From Streptomyces platensis (GTDB lineage Bacteria > Actinomycetota > Actinomycetes > Streptomycetales > Streptomycetaceae), in NCBI RefSeq assembly GCF_008704855.1, contig NZ_CP023691.1:7874001-7938000 (forward strand): a DNA stretch of 64,000 bases, given 5' to 3'. The position numbers and the translations under genes were made by a program. Positions within the stretch are counted from its first letter, which is position 1; each line of letters opens with the position of its first letter. The notes below the pieces were generated by a model that was given only the letters and a program-made list of their open reading frames with translations, was not told the origin of the DNA and searched no databases. Shown in pieces: positions 51,260-60,266 of this stretch.

Positions 51260-52618
51260 ATGCAATCTCACTCGGAATTCCAGAGCCCGCCGCCCGGCTG
51301 CCCCGCGCACGCCGGCGGCGAAAGGGCGCCCCTGCACGGGCCGGAGTTCGCCGCCGCGCCGGACGCTTTCTACGACATGCTGCGGCAGTACGGCCCCACC
51401 GCGCCCGTCGAGCTGGCTCCGGGAGTGGAGGCCGAACTCGTCACGGAGTACGCCACGGCGCTCCATGTCCTTCAGAACCCGGACACGTTTGCGCGCGATT
51501 CCCGCCGCTGGCGCGCGCTGAACGAGGGACGCGTTCCGATGGACAGCCCCGTGCTGCCGATGATGATGTACCGGCCGAATTGCATGTTCTCGGACGGTGC
51601 AGACCATCTGAGGCTGCGTCAGGCAGTGACGGATAGCTTCGGGCGCCTGGACATGCACCGGGTGAGCAGGCATGTCGACCGCGTCGCGGCGTACCTCACC
51701 GACCAGTTCAGTGCCCGTGGCAAGGCCGACCTGATCAGCGACTATGCGCAGCTGCTGCCGCTGCTGGTCTTCAACGATCTTTTCGGCTGCCCGGCGGAGA
51801 TCGGTGACCGGCTGATCAGCGCCATCTCCAACCTCTTCGACGGGATCGATGCGGAGCGGGCCAACGAGGTCATGGCGGGGGCCCTGTTCGAGCTGGTCGC
51901 TCTGAAGCGCGTCACGCCGGGCGAGGACATCACCTCCTGGCTGATGCAGCACCCGTCGCGGCTGTCGGACGAGGAGATGGTGCATCAGCTCGCCCTGCTC
52001 ATCGGGGCCGGCACCGAGCCGGTACAGAACCTCATCGCCAACGCCCTGCGGCTGCTGCTGTCCGACGAGCAGTTCGCGGCCGGCGGTGGCGACCTCCTTG
52101 TCGAGGACGCCATCAACGAGGTGCTGTGGAACAGCCCGCCGATCGCCAACTACGCCACCCACTACCCGGTGCACGAGGTGGAACTCTCCGGGAACAAGCT
52201 GGCAGCCGGAACCCCGGTGCTGGTCAGCTTCGCGGCGGCCAATGGTGACCCCAGCCTGTCCGCGACCCGGCAGACGTTCAGCAAGCGGGCCCATCTGGCC
52301 TGGGGAGCCGGGCCGCATGCCTGCCCGGCGAAGGATCCCGCGCTGCTGATCTCCATACGGGCGATCGAGAAGCTGCTGAACACGCTGCCCGACATCGAGC
52401 TGGGCGCCCCGGCCGAGACGCTGACCTGGCGGCCCGGCCCGTTCCACCGGGCGCTCAACGCGCTGCCTGCGCGCTTCACTCCCGTACGCAGCGAGCGGCG
52501 GGGCCCGCAGTCCGGCGCGGCGGCCGGTCCGGGCGGGGATGCCCGTAACCAGGGGCAGCAGAACAAGCCGCAAAAGGGAAGCTGGTGGAGCGGATTCCTC
52601 AGTTGGTGGCGGGTGTGA
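51260..52618 (+). CDS. cvnE: cytochrome P450 of CYP157 type (conservon P450)
   Basis: 452 residues, the first of two P450s. Heme ligand Cys355 lies in HLAWGAGPHACPAKDPA, a variant of FGxGxHxCxG. The otherwise near-universal K-helix ExxR is EVLW here (Glu287, Trp290). Lack of ExxR is a published feature of the CYP157 family. The I-helix has GAGTEPVQN. A Gly/Pro-rich tail with a final amphipathic WWSGFLSWWRV may bind membrane. ATG 51260; the gene lies 10 bp after cvnD, so it is co-transcribed. Confidence 0.93.
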   Translation: MQSHSEFQSPPPGCPAHAGGERAPLHGPEFAAAPDAFYDMLRQYGPTAPVELAPGVEAELVTEYATALHVLQNPDTFARDSRRWRALNEGRVPMDSPVLPMMMYRPNCMFSDGADHLRLRQAVTDSFGRLDMHRVSRHVDRVAAYLTDQFSARGKADLISDYAQLLPLLVFNDLFGCPAEIGDRLISAISNLFDGIDAERANEVMAGALFELVALKRVTPGEDITSWLMQHPSRLSDEEMVHQLALLIGAGTEPVQNLIANALRLLLSDEQFAAGGGDLLVEDAINEVLWNSPPIANYATHYPVHEVELSGNKLAAGTPVLVSFAAANGDPSLSATRQTFSKRAHLAWGAGPHACPAKDPALLISIRAIEKLLNTLPDIELGAPAETLTWRPGPFHRALNALPARFTPVRSERRGPQSGAAAGPGGDARNQGQQNKPQKGSWWSGFLSWWRV

Positions 52619-52721
52619 TGTTCACGACAGCTTGAATGTCCGTGCGTCGCATGAACGTTCGGCAGTAGGGGTATGCAGGGCAGGCGACTTATTCAGTGAT
52701 CTTCCGAAAGAAGGTGTCGCC

Positions 52722-53975
52722 TTGCAGCCCGCCCTGGCCGCTGCCCCCATTGACCGGCGCAGTGTGGTTTCGCTTTTCTCCCGTCTGCGCACGGCCGATG
52801 GCCAGTCGAATTCCTTGCCGTTGTACGCGAAACTCAGGGCGATGGGGGATATCGTTCAGGCGCCCTGGGGAGGCTACTTGGCGACCTCGTACGGGCTGTG
52901 CCATCAGCTTTTGCGAAGTAGATCCTGGCGGGTCCCGGACAGCGCCTGGCGGGCCCGCCAGGACGATGTGGCCCGCTGGAACGCCTCCGCGTCACGCCAG
53001 ATGGGCGACACGCTGCCGATGCTCAACCCACCGCACCACACGCGGGTGCGGCGCTCGTTGGGCAATGTTTTCGACCGTAAATCCCTGGCCGACATGAAGA
53101 GTTCGGTCGAGCAGACGACGAGCCGGCTGCTCGATCGTTTCGAAGAGGAACTCGTGTACGGCCAGGCTGATTTCTGCGCCCTGGTCAGTGAAGAACTTCC
53201 GGTGATCACCATCGGCGAATGGCTGAAGGTTCCGCCCGCCGACTATGGGCTTTTGCGTTCGCTCACCCATGACCAGGTGTACACCCAGGAATTGTTTCCG
53301 ACGCCGAGTCAACTCGCCCTCTCCGATGAATCGACCCACCAATTGCGGGAGTATTTCACTGCCCTGGTGAGTGAACGAAGGCGAAAACCGGGTGATGATC
53401 CGGTTTCCTCGTGGCTGCGCGTCTGGGACGCACAGGAACCCGACCGGGACGCCGCCGACGAGGCCGTCTACGCCCTCACGCTGTTCATGGTCCTGGCCGC
53501 GCTGGAGACGACCGCACATGTCCTGTCGAGTGCGGTCCGGCTGCTCCTGGAGCACCCCCGCCAGCTGAACTGGCTGCGAGCCCACCCCGAGCAGATACCG
53601 GACGCGGTCGACGAGGTGCTCCGCTACGACGCCCCGATCCATATGATCAGCCGGGTGGCTCCCGAGGACACCGAACTCGCCGGGGTGACCGTCCGCAAGA
53701 ACGAGATGGTGCAGCTCATGGTCGGCGCCGCCCATCACGACCCGAACCACTACGCCGCCCCGGAGGACTTCGACATCCACCGTCGGGCGTCCCAGCTCGC
53801 CTTCGGCGGGGGAATTCACTACTGCCTGGGCAACGCGCTGGCCCGTATGGAGGCGGACTGCCTGCTCACCGGGCTGCTGGAGCGGCTGCCGGGGCTGCGG
53901 ATCAGCGCTCCGCCCGTCTGGGAGCCGCGGGTGGCCTTCCGCCGCATGATCACACTTCCGGTCGTCCGTGGCTGA
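52722..53975 (+). CDS. cytochrome P450 of CYP154 type
   Basis: 417 residues, a canonical P450. Heme Cys368 is in AFGGGIHYCLGNALARMEA, ExxR is EVLR (298-301), the I-helix is ALETTAHV (Thr present), and NPPHHTRVRR is the C-helix. CYP154 with CYP157 is a recurring pair at the end of conservons. TTG at 52722 is the start (AAGAAGGTG six bases before); an upstream in-frame extension lacks homology. A 103-bp gap separates it from CYP157, and it overlaps no stop. Substrate unknown. Confidence 0.9.
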   Translation: MQPALAAAPIDRRSVVSLFSRLRTADGQSNSLPLYAKLRAMGDIVQAPWGGYLATSYGLCHQLLRSRSWRVPDSAWRARQDDVARWNASASRQMGDTLPMLNPPHHTRVRRSLGNVFDRKSLADMKSSVEQTTSRLLDRFEEELVYGQADFCALVSEELPVITIGEWLKVPPADYGLLRSLTHDQVYTQELFPTPSQLALSDESTHQLREYFTALVSERRRKPGDDPVSSWLRVWDAQEPDRDAADEAVYALTLFMVLAALETTAHVLSSAVRLLLEHPRQLNWLRAHPEQIPDAVDEVLRYDAPIHMISRVAPEDTELAGVTVRKNEMVQLMVGAAHHDPNHYAAPEDFDIHRRASQLAFGGGIHYCLGNALARMEADCLLTGLLERLPGLRISAPPVWEPRVAFRRMITLPVVRG

Positions 53976-54027
53976 CATCGGCGGGCACCGGTCTCCCGCA
54001 CAGCGGAACAAGGAAACAAGGAACCCC

Positions 54028-54789
54028 ATGATCCACGACTTCAAGTCCCTCCTCGTGACACAGGAAGGGCCCGTCCTCACGGTGCGGTTGAACAGCGCCG
54101 AGACCGGAAACGCCCTCTCCGGTGAGATGCTCGACGAGCTCCTCGCCGTACTGGGTGCCCTGGACGACGACTCCGGTATCAGGGTCCTGGTCTTCTCCGG
54201 CGCGGGCGAGGACTTCTGTCTGGGCGGTGACCGCGCGGAATTCCCCGCACTGCTCGCCGAGGACCCCAGTGGAGTGGGGCTGCGCGCCCTGGGGAACAAG
54301 GCGCGCCGGGTGTGCGATGCCCTGGCGAGCACCGACGCGGTGACCATCGCGCGGCTGCACGGCGGGGTGGTCGGGGCCGGTGTGGGGCTGGCGGTCTTCT
54401 GCGATCTGCGGGTCGGCGCGGACACCTGCCGCTTCCGGCTGCCGGAGCTGGGGCTGGGGGTGCCGCCCGCCTGGGGCGGCATCATGCCGCGGCTGCTGCA
54501 CGAGGTGGGTACGGCGAGGATCCGTGAGCTGATATTGACCGCCGACACCTTCGACGCCACCACCGCGCAGGAGCTGTCCATCCTGCACAAGGTCGTCCCG
54601 GAGGAGCAGCTCGACCGTGCCGTCACGCAGTGGATCAAGCCGCTGGTCCGCCGTTCCCCCTCGGCTCTGCGGACCGCGAAGCTGATGCTGAACGCCTACA
54701 CCAACGTCAACCGCCTGGCGGACGCCACCCTGTTCGACGCCGAGCTGCTGTCCTCCGCGCTGACCGTCGCCGCCGCCACCCGGCGCTGA
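54028..54789 (+). CDS. crotonase-fold (enoyl-CoA hydratase/isomerase) protein
   Basis: 253 residues. Oxyanion-hole segments are GAGEDFCLGGDRAEF and HGGVVGAGVGLAVF; PELGLGVPPAWGG carries the Glu of the active-site helix. It may hydrate or isomerise a CoA ester. ATG 54028 follows AAGGAAC; a GTG at 53968 overlapping the P450 stop is an alternative. Position at the end of the conservon-P450 set suggests shared transcription, but this is inferred. A terminator follows at 54797. Confidence 0.88.
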   Translation: MIHDFKSLLVTQEGPVLTVRLNSAETGNALSGEMLDELLAVLGALDDDSGIRVLVFSGAGEDFCLGGDRAEFPALLAEDPSGVGLRALGNKARRVCDALASTDAVTIARLHGGVVGAGVGLAVFCDLRVGADTCRFRLPELGLGVPPAWGGIMPRLLHEVGTARIRELILTADTFDATTAQELSILHKVVPEEQLDRAVTQWIKPLVRRSPSALRTAKLMLNAYTNVNRLADATLFDAELLSSALTVAAATRR

Positions 54790-54796
54790 GCCGCCG

Positions 54797-54834
54797 GCCG
54801 CGGCGCGGGCCCGTCCCACGGCCCGCGCCGCGGC
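54797..54834. terminator. bidirectional terminator
   Basis: GCCGCGGCGCGGGCC and GGCCCGCGCCGCGGC form a perfect 15-bp stem with an 8-nt loop between the convergent crotonase and gamma-carbonic-anhydrase genes. Confidence 0.85.
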
Positions 54835-54866
54835 GGCCGGACCCCGCACGGTCGGCGTGGCCCGGC

Positions 54867-55406
54867 TCAGTCCTCGGCGCCCGCGACCGCTTCCCGGTGC
54901 TGTGCCGCCAACTCCAGGTACATGACCGCATTGAGCTTGATGGTCTCGCGCTCCTCGTCGGTCAGCGGCCGTTTGACCTTCGCCGGCACCCCGGCGACCA
55001 GCGAACCGGGCGGGACCTGCATCCCCTGGGGGACCAGCGCCTGCGCGGCGACCAGCGAGCCTTCGCCGATGTGCGCGCCGTTCAGCACCGTGGCACCCAT
55101 GCCGATCAGGACATCGTCCTCGACGGTGCAGCCGTGCAGCACCGCGTTGTGCCCGACCGAGACCCGCGCGCCGACGGTCACCGGGAAGCCGGGATCCACA
55201 TGGACCGTGCAGTTGTCCTGGATGTTGCTGTCGGCACCGAGCACGATCGGGCCGCAGTCCGCCCGCAGCACCGTGTGGTACCAGACGCTGCTGCCCGGAG
55301 CCATCGTGACCTCGCCGAGCACGACGGACGTCGGGGCCGTGAACGCCTTGTGATCGACCTTCGGTTCCTTGCCGCCCACCGCTGAAATCAACGCCCGTGC
55401 CGTCAT
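54867..55406 (-). CDS. gamma-carbonic-anhydrase-like hexapeptide protein
   Basis: 179 residues, left-handed beta-helix trimer. VWYHTVLRADCGPIVLGADS, CTVHVDPG and VGHNAVLHGC carry the three His that bind zinc between subunits. Activity is unproven; many relatives are inactive. ATG 55406 follows GAGGAGGT. Confidence 0.88.
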   Translation of the reverse strand: MTARALISAVGGKEPKVDHKAFTAPTSVVLGEVTMAPGSSVWYHTVLRADCGPIVLGADSNIQDNCTVHVDPGFPVTVGARVSVGHNAVLHGCTVEDDVLIGMGATVLNGAHIGEGSLVAAQALVPQGMQVPPGSLVAGVPAKVKRPLTDEERETIKLNAVMYLELAAQHREAVAGAED

Positions 55407-55547
55407 CCTGGACCTCCTCGTCGTGCTGCGTCGCGCCGACAGCACCGTAGACGACGGGCGCGGTGCCGGGCGGTGCCGGACGCCGGTGGGGCGAAGATCA
55501 CAGCCCGTGGCGGGGCCTTCCGGGCGCGGGCTGAGTACGGTGTGCGG

Positions 55548-56312
55548 GTGCCGATAAACCAGAACGTGTTCTCGTCTGTCGCGGCCTGGCGGCGCCGGGC
55601 CGTATCGCGCGCCGTCCACCGTGGCGCGCGCTGGGTGCGCGAGACCGCGGCCGTGACGGCCGAGCGCCCGGGCCCCTACCGCTTCCGCCGGATCGGCACC
55701 GGCACCCGGCTCGCCTACCCGCAGGGCACGGTCTTCGGCGACCCGTGGATCGAGCTCGGCGACCACTGCATCATCGCCCAGGACGTGACGCTGACGGCGG
55801 GCATGATGCCGGACCTCGATCTCGGTGCGGAGCCGATCCTCACGCTGGGAAATGGTGTGGTGCTGGGCCGCGGCAGCCATGTGATCGCCGATGTCCGGCT
55901 GACGATCGGCGATGACTGCTTCTTCGGCCCCGGTGTCTATGTCACCACCACCAACCACAGTTATGACGACCCCGAGGTGCCGGTCGGCAAGCAGTGGCCG
56001 CGCAGCGAACCGGTCGTCATCGGCCCCGGCAGCTGGATCGGGACGGGTGCGGTGATCCTGCCCGGCGCGCGGCTGGGCCGGAATGTGGTGGTCGCGGCCG
56101 GTGCGGTGGTGCGGGGTGAGGTCCCCGATCACGCGGTGGTCGCCGGTGCGCCCGCCCGGATCGTCCGCCGCTGGGACGCCCGGCAGGGCTGGCAGCCGCC
56201 GCTGCGCACCCCCGCGCCGGTACCGATCCCCGAGGGCGTCACCCCGGAGCAGCTGGTCGTGCTGGAGGAGTGGCAGGCGGCGGAGGCCGGCGAGACGTAC
56301 GAGACGTCCTGA
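55548..56312 (+). CDS. acyltransferase, left-handed beta-helix family
   Basis: 254 residues. Basic helical N-terminus, then hexapeptide repeats: FGDPWIELGDHCIIAQDVTL, TLGNGVVLGRGSHVIADVRL and TTTNHSYDDPEVPVGKQ, with the NHxxDxP motif of maltose/nodulation acetyltransferases. The C-terminal PDHAVVAGAPARIV closes the helix. GTG 55548 follows TACGGT, a leaderless layout. Confidence 0.88.
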   Translation: MPINQNVFSSVAAWRRRAVSRAVHRGARWVRETAAVTAERPGPYRFRRIGTGTRLAYPQGTVFGDPWIELGDHCIIAQDVTLTAGMMPDLDLGAEPILTLGNGVVLGRGSHVIADVRLTIGDDCFFGPGVYVTTTNHSYDDPEVPVGKQWPRSEPVVIGPGSWIGTGAVILPGARLGRNVVVAAGAVVRGEVPDHAVVAGAPARIVRRWDARQGWQPPLRTPAPVPIPEGVTPEQLVVLEEWQAAEAGETYETS

Positions 56313-56384
56313 CCCGGTCTCGAGACGTATGAGGCGTCCTGACCTGGCCTCAGGTGCGGCGTACTGCTGCCGGCCCGGCCGAGG

Positions 56385-57254
56385 TCAGCCGCCGGAGGCG
56401 AGCAGGGCCGAGCCGACCAGTGCGAGGGAGGCGCCGGCCGTCTGGATCGCCCGCAGCCGCTCCTTGAGGATGCCGAGTGCGGCGAGCGTGGTGACGACCG
56501 GGTAGAGGGAGGCGAGCACCGCCGCCATGGTGACCGGTCCGCTCTGAGCGGCGAGCGCGTAGGTGCCGTTGGCGGCGACATCCGCGATACCGACGAAGCC
56601 GAGTGCGGGCAGCGCGTCCCGGAGGGCCGGGAGTCCGCCGTCGGGCAGGGCCGGAGTGCCGCGCCGCACCGACGCGTACAGCGCGACGCCGCCGACGGCG
56701 ACATTGCACAGCCGCTGCACGAACAGGGCGAGAAAGAGCCCGGTCACGGTCGTCGACGCCTCCGAGATCAGCGCCATCACCGCGCCGAAGCCGAACGCCG
56801 AGATCACCGTCAGTGCGATCGTCCGGCGGGCCACGGAGGCGCCGCTGATCCGCGGGCCGCCGGCCAGCACGACACCGACCACGGCCACCAGCATGCCGGT
56901 GACCTGGAACAGGCCCGGCCGCTCACCCGCCACGATCCCGACGCCGAGCGGGACCAGCACGCTGCCGAAGGACGCGAGCGGGGAGACCACGCCCATCGGG
57001 CCGAGCGCCAGCGCGCGGTAGAAGCAGAGCATGGCAGCGGGGCCGACGACACCCGCTCCGACCGCGAACCACAGCTGCGGTCCGGCCTCCCGCCAGCCGC
57101 CGGTGGCCAGCACGATGGCGCCCAGTGCGACGGCGGCCAGGGCCTGGGAGACCACCACTACGGTCAGCGCCTGGAGCCGTCGGGTGAGCAGTCCGCCGCC
57201 GAAGTCGGCGAGCCCCCAGAGAAGGCTGGTGGCCAGGGCGAAGACCGCTGTCAT
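56385..57254 (-). CDS. EamA-family transporter
   Basis: 289 residues with 10 predicted membrane segments in two EamA halves (LLWGLADFGGGLLTRR; VVGPAAMLCFYRALALGPMG; ILKERLRAIQTAGASLALVG). It is a drug/metabolite exporter, substrate unknown. ATG 57254 starts the family N-terminus. It is divergent from an XRE-cupin regulator; three related half-sites lie between. Confidence 0.9.
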   Translation of the reverse strand: MTAVFALATSLLWGLADFGGGLLTRRLQALTVVVVSQALAAVALGAIVLATGGWREAGPQLWFAVGAGVVGPAAMLCFYRALALGPMGVVSPLASFGSVLVPLGVGIVAGERPGLFQVTGMLVAVVGVVLAGGPRISGASVARRTIALTVISAFGFGAVMALISEASTTVTGLFLALFVQRLCNVAVGGVALYASVRRGTPALPDGGLPALRDALPALGFVGIADVAANGTYALAAQSGPVTMAAVLASLYPVVTTLAALGILKERLRAIQTAGASLALVGSALLASGG

Positions 57255-57266
57255 GGTGAAACCTCG

Positions 57267-57323
57267 CAGTACAGTGAACCGGACGCTGAAGTACAGCACA
57301 CCGTAGTGCAGCAGACTGTACTG
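57267..57323. promoter_or_regulatory. three GTACAG-type half-sites (XRE operator candidate)
   Basis: CAGTACAGT (57267-57275), AGTACAG (57290-57296) and ACTGTACTG (57315-57323) are related; the outer pair are perfect inverted repeats and the middle one also pairs with the right arm. They lie between the divergent EamA and XRE-cupin genes. Confidence 0.65.
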
Positions 57324-57359
57324 GGGTATCGAATATATTGGCCTCGACTTGGATGGACC

Positions 57360-57932
57360 GTGACGGATCTCGACCAGCTCACGCAGTCGCTCGCCCGCAA
57401 TCTCAAGCACTGGCGCGCCGAGCGCGGCTTCACCCTCGACGCGCTGGCGGCCCGCGCCGGTGTCAGCCGCGGCATGATCATCCAGATTGAGCAGGCCCGT
57501 ACGAACCCCAGCGTGGGGACCACTGTCAAGATCGCCGACGCGCTCGGCGTCAGCATCACCACGCTCCTCGACTACGAACAGGGCCCGCAGGTACGCATCG
57601 TGGCCCCGCAGGAGGCGGTCCGGCTCTGGTCCACCGACGCCGGCAGCTTCACCTCGCTCCTGGTAGGCGCCGAGGCACCAGGACCGTACGAGCTGTGGGA
57701 CTGGCGGCTGATGCCCGGCGACAGCAGCACCTCCGATCCACATCCCCCGGGCACCGTCGAACTGCTGCATGTCCGGGCCGGCACGCTGACGCTGGTCGTG
57801 GACGGCGCGGAGCACGAGGTGACCGCCGGTGCCTCGGCGACCTTCGAGGCCAAGGTCGCGCACGGCTATCGCAACGACGGCACGGAACCGGTCGAGATGA
57901 CCATGTCGGTGATCATCCCGCCCGTCCGCTGA
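57360..57932 (+). CDS. XRE-family regulator with cupin sensor domain
   Basis: 190 residues. N-terminal HTH (ERGFTLDALAARAGVSRGMI...QARTNPSVGTTVKIADALGV), then a cupin (GPYELWDWRLMPGD, PHPPGTVELLHVRAGTLTLV). Such regulators control a linked exporter; repression of the divergent EamA gene is likely. GTG 57360 is taken as start; the in-frame upstream region overlaps the operator. Confidence 0.9.
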   Translation: MTDLDQLTQSLARNLKHWRAERGFTLDALAARAGVSRGMIIQIEQARTNPSVGTTVKIADALGVSITTLLDYEQGPQVRIVAPQEAVRLWSTDAGSFTSLLVGAEAPGPYELWDWRLMPGDSSTSDPHPPGTVELLHVRAGTLTLVVDGAEHEVTAGASATFEAKVAHGYRNDGTEPVEMTMSVIIPPVR

Positions 57933-57962
57933 GACGGCCCGCCACCGGGCCGCCCCGGCTGT

Positions 57963-57968
57963 TAGCTT
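57963..57968 (+). promoter_or_regulatory. -10 box TAGCTT, leaderless start
   Basis: TAGCTT is followed by 7 bases and ATG 57976, with no ribosome binding site. Confidence 0.5.
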
Positions 57969-57975
57969 GGCGGGC

Positions 57976-58533
57976 ATGCCCGTCCCGATGGATGCCTTTG
58001 ACGAAGTCCGGCCCGCTGTCGAGTGCCTGGACCTGCTGCCCGAGCCTGTTGCCGCCGCGATCCGTGCCTGGGGCGGCTCCGTGCCCGTCGAGGAGCTGCG
58101 CCACGTCGACACGGATCCGGCGATCGCGGACACCGCGCTGCTCGTCGAGCGCCACGGCCCCTGGCTCCTGGAGCAGTCGGCGAACTGTGTGGTGGTGGCC
58201 GGCAAGCGCGGCGGCGAGACCACCCTGGCCGCCTGCGTCGTCCTCTCGCACACCCGCGTCGACGTCAACGGGGTGGTGCGTCGTCAACTGGGCGCTCGCA
58301 AGGCGTCGTTCGCGCCGATGGACAAGGCGGTCGGCGACAGCGGGATGGAGTACGGCGGGATCACCCCGATCGGCCTGCCCGCAGACTGGCCGCTGTTCGT
58401 GGACGCCGCCGTCGTCGACACCCCCTACGCCCTGATCGGCAGCGGCAGCCGCCGCGGCAAGCTCATCGTGCCCGGCAAGGCGCTGGCCGAACTGCCCGGC
58501 GCAACGGTCCTGGACGGACTGGGAATCGCCTGA
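57976..58533 (+). CDS. YbaK/EbsC-family aminoacyl-tRNA deacylase
   Basis: 185 residues. EQSANCVVVAGKRGGE and RRQLGARKASFAPMDKAVGD, then YGGITPIGLPADWPLFVD match YbaK-type editing proteins that hydrolyse mischarged tRNA. ATG 57976 chosen for the leaderless promoter; TTG 57967 is less likely. Confidence 0.88.
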   Translation: MPVPMDAFDEVRPAVECLDLLPEPVAAAIRAWGGSVPVEELRHVDTDPAIADTALLVERHGPWLLEQSANCVVVAGKRGGETTLAACVVLSHTRVDVNGVVRRQLGARKASFAPMDKAVGDSGMEYGGITPIGLPADWPLFVDAAVVDTPYALIGSGSRRGKLIVPGKALAELPGATVLDGLGIA

Positions 58534-58553
58534 CCACCGCGCGCCCGGCCGTT

Positions 58554-58620
58554 CCGTACGGGACGGCGGGCTCGCGTCACGTCCCCGACGGACGGCGGCT
58601 CGCGTCACGCTCCCGTACGG
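58554..58620. repeat. inverted repeat with internal duplication
   Basis: CCGTACGGGA (58554-58563) and TCCCGTACGG (58611-58620) bracket two copies of GACGGCGG(G)CTCGCGTCACG, 29 bp apart. It lies between convergent genes and may act as terminator. Confidence 0.5.
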
Positions 58621-58639
58621 ACGCCCGCCGCGCCCCCGC

Positions 58640-59047
58640 TCAGCCCAGACGCGGCAGTTCGATCGCCGGACAGCGGTCCATCACCATGTCCAGACCCGAG
58701 TCGCGCACCCGGTCCCAGGCCGCTTCGTCGACCACTCCGAGCTGGAACCACACGGCCTTCGCCCCGACCGTCACGGCCTCATCGGCGACCGGGCCCGCCA
58801 GCTCGCTGTTGACGAAGACATCGACCACATCGACCGGGAAGGGGATCGCGGAGAGCGAGGGATACCCCTGCTCACCATGGACGGGCTCGGCCTTCGGATG
58901 CACCGGCACGATCCGCTTGCCGTAGCGCTGGAGCACCTCCGCGACGCCGTGCGCCGGGCGCTGCTCGTTGTTGGACAGGCCCACGACCGCCCAGGTGTCG
59001 CCGAGCTCGGTCAGGATCCTGCGGATCGTGCTGGGGTCGCCGTACAC
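58640..59047 (-). CDS. CoA-binding (YccU-like) protein
   Basis: 135-residue CoA_binding_2 domain with the Rossmann motif WAVVGLSNNEQRPAHGVAEV, RYGKRIVPVHPK, and VVDVFVNSELAG. GTG 59047 follows GGAGG. Function unknown beyond cofactor binding. Confidence 0.9.
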   Translation of the reverse strand: MYGDPSTIRRILTELGDTWAVVGLSNNEQRPAHGVAEVLQRYGKRIVPVHPKAEPVHGEQGYPSLSAIPFPVDVVDVFVNSELAGPVADEAVTVGAKAVWFQLGVVDEAAWDRVRDSGLDMVMDRCPAIELPRLG

Positions 59048-59171
59048 GCACTGCCTCCTGCGGATGGAAGGGTCCTGTGCCGCTCAACGGACGGCGTGAC
59101 CCGGAGATTCCCGTCGCGGGAGACGACAACGCCGCGGGTGTGCGGCGGCCGGTGAACGCTGTATGGCAGAC

Positions 59172-59201
59172 GCCCCGCCCGAAGGGGAAGACGGGCGGGG
59201 C
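59172..59201. terminator. terminator after SseB-like gene
   Basis: GCCCCGCCCG and CGGGCGGGGC form a 10-bp stem just after the minus-strand stop codon. Confidence 0.6.
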
Positions 59202-59220
59202 GGGTCTTCTGCGCGGTGGT

Positions 59221-60003
59221 TCAGTTCGCGCCGCGGGCCATGCCGCTGCCGGCCATCCCGGCCCCCACCACGGTGCTGCCCTTCGCGGCCCGGGCCGGTT
59301 TGCCGATCCCCCGGCCACTGCCGACGGGCTCGGCACCGCCGGCCCCGGTCCCCGGACGCGGCGCCACGGGAGCGGCCGGCTCCCGCGCCTCCGTCCCGGA
59401 CACCCCGGCCAGCGCCGCACGCAGCTCCTCGGTGTCCACCAGCATGCTCACCGGCCCGGTCGGGTTGAGGTACAGGGCATGCCCCGGCGGCAGCTGCTCG
59501 ACCAGGTCGGCCACCGGCCGGCGGTCGTACAGCAGCCGGCCCACCGACTCGAGGTAGCTCTGCGAGGTGTAGACCGGGATCACCGGGGTGCCCTCGGGTG
59601 AGGCGGCGGCCAGTGGCGAACCGGTCGCGGTCACCAGGACGGAGACCTCCGCGCGCGCCAGCGCCTCCGAGACGTCCTGCCCCGGCCCGTAGCCGGTCGC
59701 GGCGAGCTGAAGTGCGCCATCGACCGCGTCCGTCGGCTCGGACCAGTCCAGCATCTGGGGCGACGGCCGGTACTCCGGATTGTCCCGCCACTCCTCGATC
59801 TCGCCCGTCGGACCCGACCGCCACTGGCCGATCAGCGCCCAGAGCGGTGGCGGACCCTCTCCCTGCCAGGTCAGATCCACCATGGCCAGCCAGTGGTCGG
59901 GCGCCGTGCGTGCCGCCTCGATGACCTCCGGCGGGGGCTCGGGCATCTCCTCGCCCGTCACCGGAACGCCCGCCGTCATCGCCGACTGTGTGCTCTCTTC
60001 CAT
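59221..60003 (-). CDS. SseB-domain protein (type VII secretion-associated label)
   Basis: 260 residues. APDHWLAMVDLTWQGEGPPP, WALIGQWRSGPTGEIEEWRD and TPVIPVYTSQSYLESVGRLL match the SseB N-terminal domain family, often labelled type VII secretion-associated in Streptomyces. No ESX gene is nearby, so that role is unproven. A Gly/Ala-rich C-terminal tail follows. ATG 60003 has GGAGGG upstream. Confidence 0.75.
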   Translation of the reverse strand: MEESTQSAMTAGVPVTGEEMPEPPPEVIEAARTAPDHWLAMVDLTWQGEGPPPLWALIGQWRSGPTGEIEEWRDNPEYRPSPQMLDWSEPTDAVDGALQLAATGYGPGQDVSEALARAEVSVLVTATGSPLAAASPEGTPVIPVYTSQSYLESVGRLLYDRRPVADLVEQLPPGHALYLNPTGPVSMLVDTEELRAALAGVSGTEAREPAAPVAPRPGTGAGGAEPVGSGRGIGKPARAAKGSTVVGAGMAGSGMARGAN

Positions 60004-60254
60004 GCAGCCCTCCGCAAACCCGCCGTTCCTACCTGTACGAGCGGGGCCCCGGAAACACGAGGCTCTCGCACCGCCCTCACAGTGCCCACGGGCAGCGCGG
60101 ACGTCTCCCCGACGCACCGGGCGGACGGGGCGGGTACGCCGCGTGGCCGTGCGCACTGCGCCCGTACGGCGGACCCCCGCGCCCTTACGGCGGACACCCC
60201 CGCGCGGCGCGGGCCACCGGTACCGGCCGCTGTCCGGCTGTCACCGGGGCCGCA

Positions 60255-60260
60255 TAGGCT
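60255..60260 (+). promoter_or_regulatory. -10 box TAGGCT, leaderless start
   Basis: TAGGCT is six bases before ATG 60267 without a ribosome binding site. Confidence 0.5.
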
Positions 60261-60266
60261 GGTCCG

